A stretch of DNA of 46,224 bases, taken from Clostridia bacterium (GTDB taxonomy: Bacteria > Bacillota > Clostridia > Lachnospirales > Lachnospiraceae). The notes under the pieces are model-generated. The model did no database searches. It saw only the letters and a program-made list of their open reading frames with translations, and was not told where the DNA came from. The stretch lies in contig CAJTFE010000040.1 in NCBI GenBank assembly GCA_910575725.1, positions 1 to 46,224 of the forward strand, in the 5' to 3' direction. This document shows positions 38,367-46,036 of the stretch, piece after piece (position 1 is the first letter of the stretch; each line of letters starts with the position of its first letter). The translations under genes were made by a program, and so were the position numbers.

Positions 38367-39350
38367 ATGGGATATGTTCATTTTACGGAAGAACAGAAGG
38401 AACGGGCCAATACCGTAGACCTGAAAGATTTTCTGGAACGTCAGGGAGAACGGCTCCTGCGCTCCGGGCCGGAGTGGAGGATGTCCAGTGACCACAGCAT
38501 CACCATCCGGGGGAACCGATGGTACGACCATGGCTCCGCCGGCAAAGGCGGGGCAGCCATTGACTTCGTGATCTATTATTATGGAAAAACCTTTCCGGAT
38601 GCAGTGAGCATGCTCCTGGGCGGGGAACAGGGACAGACCTACCGCCAGAGCCGGAAACAGGAGGAAGTGCCGAGAAAGCCGTTTGCCTTGCCAGACGCCA
38701 ATGGGGATATGCGGCGGGTATTCGCGTACCTGTTAAGGTCCCGTCTGCTTGACTATGAAGTGGTATCTGATTTTGCAAAAGAGAATCTGATCTACGAGAG
38801 TCTGGAACTGTCGAAGGATAAGACCAGACAGTTCCACAATGCCATTTTTGTGGGATACGATGCAGAAGGAAAGGCCAGACACGCTCACAAGAAGGGAATC
38901 TACACCATGGGGAAAAGCTACCGGGGAAATCTGGAGAGCAGCGATCCCCGGTACAGTTTCCATTGGAACGGGAAAAGCAGTGAGGTCTTTGTGTTCGAAG
39001 CGCCCATAGATATGCTTTCCTATATCTCGCTGCACAAGAACGGATGGAGGGAACACAGCTATGTGGCGCTGTGCGGAGTGGGGTCCCAGGCATTGTTCCA
39101 GCTGCTGCAGGATCACTCGGAACTGAAAAAGATCCATCTGTGTTTAGACCATGACCTGGCAGGGATGAAAGCGGCGGAACGGATACAGGAAAGTCTGGCG
39201 GAGGCAGGATATCCGGATGTGAGGATGGAACTGCCCACATGGAAGGACTGGAATGAGGATATCAAGGCCATGCACGGGATGGAGGCGGTACCGGCAGAGG
39301 AAAAGCCGCCTCCGGAGATAACGGAAGAACGGATGTTGCAGATGGCCTGA
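38367..39350 (+). CDS. Toprim/DUF3991-type primase-like protein
   Basis: AAGGAGGAGGAGAAAGG precedes ATG 38367. The N-terminal half has the DUF3991-like start (RANTVDLKDFLERQGERLL... RWYDHGSAGKGGAAIDFVI), corresponding to a primase zinc-finger region without its cysteines. The C-terminal half is a Toprim domain with VFVFEAPIDMLSYI (catalytic Glu) and D261-x-D263 in LCLDHDLAG. Such proteins prime replacement synthesis of the transferred strand or assist replication of the excised element. It lies directly between the relaxase and VirD4 genes. Confidence 0.8.
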   Translation: MGYVHFTEEQKERANTVDLKDFLERQGERLLRSGPEWRMSSDHSITIRGNRWYDHGSAGKGGAAIDFVIYYYGKTFPDAVSMLLGGEQGQTYRQSRKQEEVPRKPFALPDANGDMRRVFAYLLRSRLLDYEVVSDFAKENLIYESLELSKDKTRQFHNAIFVGYDAEGKARHAHKKGIYTMGKSYRGNLESSDPRYSFHWNGKSSEVFVFEAPIDMLSYISLHKNGWREHSYVALCGVGSQALFQLLQDHSELKKIHLCLDHDLAGMKAAERIQESLAEAGYPDVRMELPTWKDWNEDIKAMHGMEAVPAEEKPPPEITEERMLQMA

Positions 39351-39428
39351 TGATTTATTGTTGCAACGAGGAACTATGACAGAAGATAAATCGTGCTTGT
39401 TGACAGATTAAGAGAGAGGAGTGTGAAA

Positions 39429-41249
39429 ATGCAGACCACACAGATCATAATCCTGGTATGCGCGGGCCTGGGGATGTTCGCCCTGCTGGGGCTGGTCACC
39501 TTCCTGTCCAGCCACTACAACCTGGACGGGATCAAATCCAAGACGGTTGGAGACGGGCAGTACGGGACCGCCCGCTTCGCCACAGATATGGAGATTAAAA
39601 AGACCTACTCCCATGTCCCATACGAACCAAAGCTGTGGCGACAGGGGAAGAACCTGCCGGAGACTCAGGGCATCGTGGTGGGAGGAAAGTTTTCCCATGG
39701 CGGTGTCACGGCCCTGATCGATTCCGGCGACATCCATCTTCTGATGATCGGCGCTGCCGGTGTCGGCAAAACGGCGAACTTTCTCTACCCCTGTATCGAA
39801 TATGCCTGCGCCAGCGGCATGAGTTTTCTATGTACGGACACAAAGGGAGACCTGTTCCGAAATTACGCGGGGATTGCGGAAAAATATTACGGCTACAAGA
39901 TATCCATCCTGGATCTGCGGAATCCTACTCGTTCTGATGGGGACAATATCCTGGGCATGGTGAACAAATACATGGATCTATGGTTGGAGGATCCGGAGAA
40001 CCTGGCATACAAGGCCAGAGCAGAAAAATATGCCAAGATCACAGCCAAGACCATCATCAGCTCCGGGGCAGATTCCTCCAGCTATGGACAGAACGCGTTT
40101 TTCTATGACGCGGCGGAAGGACTCCTGACCAGTGTGCTGCTGTTGATTGCGGAATACTGTCCAAAGGAACAGCGGCACATTGTCAGTGTGTTCAAGCTCA
40201 TTCAGGACTTGCTGGCTCCCTCACCGGTAAAGGGAAAGAATCAGTTCCAGCTGCTGATGCAGAAGCTGCCTCCGGAACATAAGGCCAAATGGTTTGCCGG
40301 GGCCGCTCTGAATACCGCAGACCAGGCCATGGCTTCCGTGCTTTCCACGGCCATGTCCAGACTGAACGCTTTTCTGGATTCGGAGATGGAGCAGATCCTG
40401 TGCTTTGACGGTTCCATGGACACGGAGACCTTTTGTAATTCCAAGTCAGCCATCTTTATCGTATTGCCGGAGGAGGACAATACAAAATATTTCATGGTCA
40501 GTCTGTTCTTACAGCAGATCTACCGGGAGATGCTGTCCATCGCAGATGAGCATGGCGGGAAGCTTCCCAACCGGGTTGTGATCTTTGGGGATGAGATCGG
40601 AACAATCCCCAAGATCGAATCCCTGGAGATGCTGTTCTCCGCAGGCCGATCCCGTCGCATCAGCATGGTCCCCATCATCCAGTCCTTTGCCCAGCTGCAG
40701 AAAAACTATGGAAAAGAGGGCAGCGAGATCATCATCGATAACTGCCAGGACATCCTGTTCGGAGGCTTTGCGCCCAACTCAGAAAGTGCGGAGGTTTTGT
40801 CAAAGGCTCTGGGAAATAAAACAGTGCTGTCCGGCTCCATCAGCAGGGGGAAGAATGATCCCAGCCAGAGCCTGCAGATGATTCAGCGCCCGCTGATGAC
40901 CCCGGATGAACTGAAATCCCTTCCAAAAGGACATTTCATTCTGGCCAAAACGGGATGCCATCCCATGCGGACAGAACTGCGCCTGTTTTTTAAATGGGGG
41001 ATTGAGTTTGAAGAGGGATATGTGGCGGAGCAGCATGCGGCAAGGGCAGTCTCTTATGCGGACCGTCTGACACTGGAGCAGGAGATCCTGCGCAGACGGA
41101 TGGATGATGACCTGGAAGAGTTTGAAGAGCCGCCTGCACCGTCAGGACCGCCTGTAAGCGGCGGTATGGGGCAGGGACAGATGACAGAGCGTACCGTGCC
41201 GTTACAGCCCCACAGACCCGCAGGCAGGCCGCCGCTGCGGACGGATTAG
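39429..41249 (+). CDS. virD4: VirD4/TraG-type coupling protein
   Basis: ATG 39429 has AGGAG 7 bases upstream (the frame opens earlier at 39393). A single N-terminal membrane helix (residues about 5-30) precedes the ATPase: Walker A GAAGVGKT at 108-115, LCTDTKGDLFRNYA, Walker B VVIFGDEIGTIPK, and the SFAQLQKNYG helix. Coupling proteins bind the relaxase-DNA complex and feed it to VirB4 and the pore. The C-terminal 60 residues are Pro-rich. The second N-terminal helix of many VirD4 proteins is not obvious, as in TcpA-like Gram-positive forms. Confidence 0.9.
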   Translation: MQTTQIIILVCAGLGMFALLGLVTFLSSHYNLDGIKSKTVGDGQYGTARFATDMEIKKTYSHVPYEPKLWRQGKNLPETQGIVVGGKFSHGGVTALIDSGDIHLLMIGAAGVGKTANFLYPCIEYACASGMSFLCTDTKGDLFRNYAGIAEKYYGYKISILDLRNPTRSDGDNILGMVNKYMDLWLEDPENLAYKARAEKYAKITAKTIISSGADSSSYGQNAFFYDAAEGLLTSVLLLIAEYCPKEQRHIVSVFKLIQDLLAPSPVKGKNQFQLLMQKLPPEHKAKWFAGAALNTADQAMASVLSTAMSRLNAFLDSEMEQILCFDGSMDTETFCNSKSAIFIVLPEEDNTKYFMVSLFLQQIYREMLSIADEHGGKLPNRVVIFGDEIGTIPKIESLEMLFSAGRSRRISMVPIIQSFAQLQKNYGKEGSEIIIDNCQDILFGGFAPNSESAEVLSKALGNKTVLSGSISRGKNDPSQSLQMIQRPLMTPDELKSLPKGHFILAKTGCHPMRTELRLFFKWGIEFEEGYVAEQHAARAVSYADRLTLEQEILRRRMDDDLEEFEEPPAPSGPPVSGGMGQGQMTERTVPLQPHRPAGRPPLRTD

Positions 41250-41262
41250 AGAAGGAGGGGAT

Positions 41263-41517
41263 ATGGGATACTTTGAAACCATCTACGCTTCCGGACTGCC
41301 CCACCGGGCGGTGGCAGTCTATATGTATCTCCATGACCGGGCAGATCGGGACAAAAGCTGCTGGCCTGCCATCCCTACCATGGCCAGGGAACTGGGTATG
41401 TCCCGCAGCACCATCAAACGCGCCCTGAACGACCTGGTTAGTGCAGGATATCTGAGGAAGGAATTCCGGTATCGCGAGAACGGCAGTCATACCTCGAATT
41501 TATACACCATTCTTTAA
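41263..41517 (+). CDS. winged-helix DNA-binding protein (probably truncated)
   Basis: GAGAAGGAGGGGAT precedes ATG 41263. The 84-residue product is a winged helix: AVYMYLHDRADRDKSCWPAI, then TMARELGMSRSTIKRALNDLVSAGYLRKEFR and a wing YRENGSHTSN, like the N-domain of phage/ICE replication-initiation regulators. It stops at TAA 41515. The same frame continues after that stop with coding-like sequence interrupted by several stops (see the next entry), so the gene may have lost its 3' part. Confidence 0.7.
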   Translation: MGYFETIYASGLPHRAVAVYMYLHDRADRDKSCWPAIPTMARELGMSRSTIKRALNDLVSAGYLRKEFRYRENGSHTSNLYTIL

Positions 41518-41825
41518 AAAGAGATTTGCTGAAAAAGAATGGAAAAATAATCTCAGAAATCCGCCAAGGGAGAAGTCTGCCTTTCTAAATATCGTGTATG
41601 GGAAGGAAGCGGCAGCATCAAGAGATACTTTGTGCTGCCGCCATTTCCACCGGTGAACCCAGGAGGGGGTCATGGTGGACCACCCTGAAGGTCCCACTCT
41701 AACAAAGATTTATTAACAGAGATAACAAAGAGGTTTTCAAAAGATGAATGGTTAGAAGAGGGGAAAGAGTAACGAGGATATGAGAGAACCAATCTCCCGG
41801 AGAAGATCAGGAAATGATTCTCTGC
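41518..41825 (+). pseudogene. apparent decayed 3' extension of the winged-helix gene
   Basis: There is no intact gene here. Staying in the 41263 frame, stops occur at 41515, 41530, 41548 and 41686. Between and after them the frame reads protein-like stretches such as YFVLPPFPPVNPGGG, and NKDLLTEITKRFSKDEWLEEGKE ending TAA 41770-41772. Two hairpins overlap it: GCGGCAGCA/TGCTGCCGC (41609-41617 / 41633-41641) and GTGGACC/GGTC-CCAC near 41675-41698. Decay of a formerly longer gene is the simplest reading; a structured site is the alternative. Confidence 0.4.
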
Positions 41826-42149
41826 TTATTGTTCTTGTAGCATAGTTCTGACAGTACCGAGAAGGATACGAATATCCCGATCTGAGCAGGATTCCAGCAT
41901 ATGAGTAAGTTGAGCCCTCTCAGTCCCTTCTGGCGGCTGTTCTGAATAAAAGATCTGGTCTGCCGAAATATGCATACCATGAATCAGGCGGTAGACGATA
42001 GGGAGTTTGGGGATACGTCCATTGTTTTCAATTGCGATAAGGTAACGACAACTAATTCCGGCCAGTTCCGCCAATGCTTCCTGTGTCAAACCACAATCCA
42101 GACGTGCGCGCTTAATTGCTAATCCAAAATGTTCATGTTCATGTTCCAC
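41826..42149 (-). CDS. XRE-family helix-turn-helix regulator
   Basis: The start is GTG at 42149 on the minus strand, with GGGAGG ten bases upstream. The start is MEHEHEHF. The HTH (residues about 10-65) is canonical: IKRARLDCGLTQEALAELAGISCRYLIAIENNGRIPKLPIVYRLIHGM, followed by ADQIFY. The 40-residue C-terminal tail is helical (ERAQLTHMLESCSDRDIRILLGT). It is the first gene of the lower-GC right segment and points toward the ICE core. Similar regulators sit at one end of many ICEs and repress excision or transfer genes. Confidence 0.85.
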   Translation of the reverse strand: MEHEHEHFGLAIKRARLDCGLTQEALAELAGISCRYLIAIENNGRIPKLPIVYRLIHGMHISADQIFYSEQPPEGTERAQLTHMLESCSDRDIRILLGTVRTMLQEQ

Positions 42150-42150
42150 A

Positions 42151-42209
42151 ATATGTTCACCTCCCAGTAAAATTGTACTAACGAAGATGAAAAAATGGAA
42201 TGAACATAT
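42151..42209. promoter_or_regulatory. possible operator of the 41826 regulator
   Basis: ATATGTTC (42151-42158) is repeated inverted as GAACATAT (42202-42209), flanking the region where the XRE promoter must lie, with TACAAT on the minus strand inside it. The arrangement would suit autoregulation by two bound dimers. It is weak as a sole argument. Confidence 0.3.
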
Positions 42210-42260
42210 ATTTCAGTTTAAACATGAATAAAAATGTCTTATAGCAGAACGAGAAACAAA

Positions 42261-42307
42261 TAAGAGCAAACAGAGGTTGTTGGTGCGAACAACATTGTTT
42301 GCTCTTA
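42261..42307 (-). terminator. large hairpin between the XRE gene and the VanY-like gene
   Basis: TAAGAGCAAACA (42261-42272) pairs perfectly with TGTTTGCTCTTA (42296-42307), with an inner GTTGTT / AACAAC stem across a 3x3 internal loop and a 6-base apex. On the minus strand it is followed by TTTGTTTCTC, consistent with a terminator for the VanY-like gene 74 bases upstream. The remaining gap (42308-42380) is AT-rich with nothing recognisable. Confidence 0.5.
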
Positions 42308-42380
42308 AACAAATTATACTAATTAAATTGAATGCAAACCAAATAATGTATTTGATTTTTTGTTTTATGGAGACGATGTA

Positions 42381-43313
42381 TCAATAACAACCCATTCCCC
42401 ATTCCGCATTCCGCAGTTCATAGGATGTTTCACCCTGTACAGGCAGCTCCTGAGAATCTGTTTCCTGAAAATCCTGTCCCTGAGAACTCTGGTCGTTTAC
42501 ATATTGGCTCTGAGGATTTTCGAGATATTCCTCCAGACAGATCCCGCGCTCATGAATCTCTGCCGCAGCTTCTTTTCCAACATAGCGATAATGCCATACC
42601 TCTTCGGCCACATTGGTAATGTGCGTCTTATTTCCGGGGTAGCGGAAGATAAAGCCGTATTTGTAGCTGTTTTCCTGAAGCCAGAGGTAAATGTCGTAAG
42701 TGGCTCCATTGATATCCACAGCAAGCCCTAACTGGTGTTCGCTGGTGCCGGGTTCGGCAACCCATTGCTGTGCCAGATTTATGGCTTCGCTTTCCGAATA
42801 CCCCTGCTTCTTATACTCTTTGATTTTATCATCATACAGGCTCTGCTGTTTTTCCGGTGTCCGATAGCCCGAAACAACGATGGGTCCTAAATCTTCCGCA
42901 TCATTCAGCATTTCCATGAGCGGCTCATAGATTCGTTCATCCACCTTCTCACCCCCAGGTACATCCACTAGGGAGATCGGATCATCCATGTAATTTTCCG
43001 GAAGCGGATGTTCACTATTTACCAATGTGAGATACCACTCGGTATCCATGGTCTGTATTTCTGTCTGTTCTGTATCAACCTGGAAATCATCTGTCTCAAC
43101 TACAGGACTTCCGGGTATTGCTTCACCGGAAATCATCTCATTGGAAACAATTTCATCGGGGATGCTTTCCTTACCGAACACGCTACCGGTAATGGAAACA
43201 ATGATTGCAAGGCAGCCGGCTATAAGAACAACGTGCGGAAGGGCACGAAGCCATAGCCGATGCTTTCTGCGTTTTCGATGTCTGCGGACGGGAAGATTTT
43301 TTTGTTCTTTCAT
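42381..43313 (-). CDS. VanY-like D-alanyl-D-alanine carboxypeptidase (M15B)
   Basis: ATG at 43313 has AAAGGAG 11 bases upstream; the longer frame start (43334) would lie inside that site. A basic N-terminus and membrane helix (residues about 23-45) anchor an exterior domain. The VanY metallopeptidase motifs are intact: VVSGYRTPEKQ, then PGTSEHQLGLAVDI (zinc His and Asp) and EVWHYRYVG (catalytic Glu and second zinc His). It trims terminal D-Ala from pentapeptide stems. It is encoded next to a VanRS-like pair but with no vanHAX, so on its own it would give little glycopeptide resistance and more likely remodels the wall. Confidence 0.85.
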   Translation of the reverse strand: MKEQKNLPVRRHRKRRKHRLWLRALPHVVLIAGCLAIIVSITGSVFGKESIPDEIVSNEMISGEAIPGSPVVETDDFQVDTEQTEIQTMDTEWYLTLVNSEHPLPENYMDDPISLVDVPGGEKVDERIYEPLMEMLNDAEDLGPIVVSGYRTPEKQQSLYDDKIKEYKKQGYSESEAINLAQQWVAEPGTSEHQLGLAVDINGATYDIYLWLQENSYKYGFIFRYPGNKTHITNVAEEVWHYRYVGKEAAAEIHERGICLEEYLENPQSQYVNDQSSQGQDFQETDSQELPVQGETSYELRNAEWGMGCY

Positions 43314-43354
43314 GAAATCAGTAGCTCCTTTCATAAAACATAATTGAATGCATC

Positions 43355-43393
43355 AAAAAACCCTTGTATGGTAATTATTTTACCGGACAAGGG
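43355..43393 (-). terminator. terminator between the kinase gene and the VanY-like gene
   Basis: CCCTTGT-GGTAA (43361-43367, 43370-43374) pairs with TTACC-ACAAGGG (43380-43384, 43387-43393), giving 12 pairs around a 2x2 internal loop. On the minus strand it is followed by six T. It would uncouple vanY-like transcription from the vanRS-like pair, or act as an attenuator. Confidence 0.75.
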
Positions 43394-43459
43394 CCTTCTG
43401 ATTTTGAATTTTAAAGCGTTATTTTCCTAAGAAAAAATGAAGAGTTTATGCTTATCGGA

Positions 43460-44662
43460 CTATGAATGTTCCGCGAGTTGTATTTTTGAGGAAATGGGCA
43501 GCTTAACAGTAAAAGTAGTCAATCCATTTTTGCTGTCAGCCGAGATGGTTCCGCCGTGCAGGAGAACAATCTCTTTTGCTATGGCAAGTCCCACGCCTGT
43601 GCCGCCGGTGTTTGAAGTGCGGGATTCATCCAGACGATAAAATTTCTCGAACAGGGTTTCCAGTTTATCATCCGGAATGGTTTTTCCATGATTGCTGACC
43701 GTTACAACGATATGCTCCGGTGTTTCTTCCGCATTCACTGTGATTTCTGTTCCTTTGCTGCTGTAAGCCACCGCATTTTTCAGCAGGTTATTGAATACAC
43801 GGGCAAGCCTTTCCGGATCGCCGCATACTTCCAACGATTCTGCCGCATGGAAGGTAATATAATTTCCATGTTCTGTAAACAGCGGCAAATGTTCATCAAT
43901 CACCTGCACCAGAAGATAATAGAGGTCAATCGCTTTGGAGGCAATGGTAATCTGCTGCGTATTATAGCAGGTAATCTCAAAAAATTCGTTGATCATCTTT
44001 TCAAGTCGGTATGTTTTTTCCAGAGAAATATGGACATACTTCTCCTTTTCTTCATCTGGAAGATCCGGGATCTGTTCCAGCAGCCTGAGATAACCAATGA
44101 TGGAAGTCAGCGGAGTGCGGATATCATGAGCCAGATACATGACCAGCTCATTCTTCCGCTGTTCGGCCGCTCTTGCCGCCTGCTCCCGCTGTATCAGAAT
44201 ATTCTGGACCGTGTTCAGCTTGATCTCAAAGGGCTGCATTTCCTGTGAGAGCCGGATCTGTTCTTCGCGGTCGGACAGAAGACAGTCAATTCCCTGATTG
44301 ATTTCTCTGAAATAACGGGTCAGCCAACGGAACAGAAACACAAGCAGGAGCAAAAAGATCAGAACGATAGCCGCCGCAAAAAAAACTTCTTTGATTCCAC
44401 GAAAATAGTCACTGTATACATAAAAGGCATCTTCATGGTCAATATCCATCCATAACTCGATCAAGCGGATAATCCATTCGCCCATCCTTTCTTTCCACAA
44501 AAATAGATACAGCAGGATGACGATTGCAGTAGAAACCAGTGCGCTGGTACAGAACCGCCACATGATCCGGATTTGAAAAGCGGAGTAATCCGTATCCTTA
44601 TCTTTAGTCCTCGATTTTGTAGCCGTATCCCCAGACCGTTTTAATATATTTCGGATTTTCAT
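43460..44662 (-). CDS. VanS-like sensor histidine kinase
   Basis: I take ATG 44662 (MKIRNILKRSGD, GGGGGA 7 bases upstream), which overlaps the regulator gene by 59 bases; the frame extends further upstream but inside that gene. Two membrane helices (about 36-56 and 93-112) enclose a short external loop of about 35 residues, as in VanS. The H-box YLAHDIRTPLTSIIGYLRLLE has phospho-acceptor H179, the N-box is NNLLKNAVAY, and the G-boxes end in GGTGVGLAIAKEIV. Its ligand is unknown; a wall-related signal is likely given the neighbouring VanY-like enzyme. Confidence 0.85.
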   Translation of the reverse strand: MKIRNILKRSGDTATKSRTKDKDTDYSAFQIRIMWRFCTSALVSTAIVILLYLFLWKERMGEWIIRLIELWMDIDHEDAFYVYSDYFRGIKEVFFAAAIVLIFLLLLVFLFRWLTRYFREINQGIDCLLSDREEQIRLSQEMQPFEIKLNTVQNILIQREQAARAAEQRKNELVMYLAHDIRTPLTSIIGYLRLLEQIPDLPDEEKEKYVHISLEKTYRLEKMINEFFEITCYNTQQITIASKAIDLYYLLVQVIDEHLPLFTEHGNYITFHAAESLEVCGDPERLARVFNNLLKNAVAYSSKGTEITVNAEETPEHIVVTVSNHGKTIPDDKLETLFEKFYRLDESRTSNTGGTGVGLAIAKEIVLLHGGTISADSKNGLTTFTVKLPISSKIQLAEHS

Positions 44663-45302
44663 AGGAATCCCCCATTTTTTCCCGCAAATGCCGGATGTGT
44701 GCAGTGATTGTATTGTTGCTTTTGGTATAATATTCATCTTTCCAGATTTGGTGGAACAGATCTTCGGAACTGACCACATTCCCCTTGTTTTGAATCAGAA
44801 TCTCCAAAATGGAAAATTCTGTCGGCGTCAGGGAAAGGGGCTGGTCATTCAGCGTGCATTTATGCGCCTTTACATCGAGAACCAGGCCGGAAAGGGCAAT
44901 AATGTCCTCTTTTTTCTCCGTACCAACATTGTAATGCTTATATCTTCTGAGCTGTGCCTTTACCCTGGCAACCAGTTCCAGTGGCTCAAAAGGCTTTGTC
45001 ATGTAATCATCCGCGCCCAGGGAGAGACCGGTAATCTTATCCATACCCTCCCCCTTTGCTGTGAGCATGATAATCGGATACCGGTGTTCCTCCCGGATCT
45101 GCTGGCATAAAGTGAAGCCGCTTATGTCGGGAAGCATGATATCCAGAATTGCCAAATCCAGGTCTTCTGTCTGAATACATTGAAGCGCGTCTGTTGCATT
45201 ATAGAAGGTAAACACCTGAAAGCCTTCATTATTAAGATAAAGAGAGATAAGGTCAGCAATCTCTTTTTCGTCATCAACGATCAGCAATTTATCTTTTTGC
45301 AT
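44604..45302 (-). CDS. VanR-like OmpR-family response regulator
   Basis: ATG 45302 with AAAGGAG 6 bases upstream; the frame extends 16 codons further without a ribosome site. The receiver domain (residues 1-115) has acidic D10/D11, phospho-acceptor D54 in LAILDIMLPD and the switch lysine in YMTKPFEPLE. The C-terminal winged helix (about 130-230) ends in TVWGYGYKIED, typical of OmpR/PhoB regulators. It probably controls its own operon and the VanY-like gene. Confidence 0.9.
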   Translation of the reverse strand: MQKDKLLIVDDEKEIADLISLYLNNEGFQVFTFYNATDALQCIQTEDLDLAILDIMLPDISGFTLCQQIREEHRYPIIMLTAKGEGMDKITGLSLGADDYMTKPFEPLELVARVKAQLRRYKHYNVGTEKKEDIIALSGLVLDVKAHKCTLNDQPLSLTPTEFSILEILIQNKGNVVSSEDLFHQIWKDEYYTKSNNTITAHIRHLREKMGDSYENPKYIKTVWGYGYKIED

Positions 45303-45506
45303 AAAATACTCCTTTCCTACTGTTTGTAATATGTACATGCTTTTGTGCATGAAATGATAAGCCTCTAAGCGAACTTTCCCTGTCAGCAGGGTATATTTCT
45401 CTTATTTTACCATAAATCCTGTGTTAGAAACCGTCTTTTCTATGAAGAAAATATTGAGATTTTACTGAGGTTGATATAGTTTCAATTTTCGAGTTACTAC
45501 TAAATA

Positions 45507-45535
45507 TTGAATTTACCTTAAAAATATGGTAGAAT
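45507..45535 (+). promoter_or_regulatory. promoter for the leader ORF and CD3324-family gene
   Basis: TTGAAT (45507-45512), a 17-base spacer and an extended -10 TGGTAGAAT (hexamer 45530-45535). It lies 54 bases before a small leader ORF. The rest of the gap 45303-45506 holds a short CCCTG/CAGGG stem and no gene I can support. Confidence 0.65.
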
Positions 45536-45588
45536 GTCAAAACATGTTGATTGATTGTTCATGGACTTACATAAGGAGGTGTTTGGTA

Positions 45589-45642
45589 ATGGACTTTAAA
45601 AATCAGAATTGTTCAGATAGTGAATTTCCCCATGCAGAATAG
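45589..45642 (+). CDS. 17-aa leader peptide
   Basis: ATG 45589 follows AAGGAGGTGTTTGGTA, an excellent ribosome site, and the frame ends TAG 45640-45642. The peptide is MDFKNQNCSDSEFPHAE. The stop codon lies inside the left arm of a 20-bp hairpin that precedes the next gene. A ribosome at the end of this ORF would stop that hairpin from forming, so a leader/attenuator role is plausible (inference). Confidence 0.5.
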   Translation: MDFKNQNCSDSEFPHAE

Positions 45643-45698
45643 CAGAATGCAACGGTCTGTATGGGTTAAATGAAAGTTGCATCGTCTGCTGATTCTGC
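45634..45698 (+). promoter_or_regulatory. 20-bp leader hairpin, putative attenuator
   Basis: GCAGAAT-AGCAGA-ATGCAAC (45634-45653) pairs with GTTGCAT-TCTGCT-ATTCTGC (45676-45698) through 20 base pairs with bulges of one and two bases and a 22-base loop. It is followed by ACTTTATTTAAT. It lies between the leader ORF and the 45739 gene. Confidence 0.55.
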
Positions 45699-45738
45699 AC
45701 TTTATTTAATAAAATTAAGTAAAGGACGGAATGAAATT

Positions 45739-46002
45739 ATGAAATATCTGAATGCAGCAGATGTGCTTCCGAAGGAGCTTCTGAACGAACTGTCCATCTA
45801 TGTAAATGGGCAGCTCTTGTATGTGCCTTCAAGGGAACAGAAAAAATCATGGGGAAGTAACAGTGGCTCCAGACAGTACTATGAGCAAAGGAATAACAAG
45901 ATTGTCGCTCTCTATGGAAAAGGTATCTGTATTGATGAGCTCTGTGAGGAGTTTCACTTATCCTATGATACAATACGAAAAATAATAAAAACGAATTTAT
46001 AG
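45739..46002 (+). CDS. CD3324-family DNA-binding protein
   Basis: ATG 45739 gives an 87-residue protein: MKYLNAADVLPKELLNELSIYVNG, then LLYVPSREQKKSWG and a helix-turn-helix IVALYGKGICIDELCEEFHLSYDTIRKIIK. This matches what I know of the CD3324 family of small Clostridia regulators with a Mor-like HTH. AAAGGA lies about 13 bases upstream, and translation may depend on the leader arrangement. A strong terminator overlaps the stop. Its targets are unknown. Confidence 0.75.
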   Translation: MKYLNAADVLPKELLNELSIYVNGQLLYVPSREQKKSWGSNSGSRQYYEQRNNKIVALYGKGICIDELCEEFHLSYDTIRKIIKTNL

Positions 46003-46036
46003 GGCTTTATCCGAAAAAAGGGTAAAGCCCTTTTTT
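46002..46036 (+). terminator. strong intrinsic terminator
   Basis: GGGCTTTATCC (46002-46012) pairs with GGGTAAAGCCC (46020-46030, one G-U), loop of 7, then TTTTTT. It overlaps the stop codon of the CD3324-family gene. Confidence 0.85.

Noticed and set aside
42360..42731. Plus-strand frame over the VanY-like gene
   Set aside because: It overlaps the catalytic domain of a convincing minus-strand gene and has no start signal.
42381..45302. Functional vancomycin-resistance operon
   Set aside because: No vanH, D-Ala-D-Lac/Ser ligase, vanX, vanXY or vanT gene is in the window.
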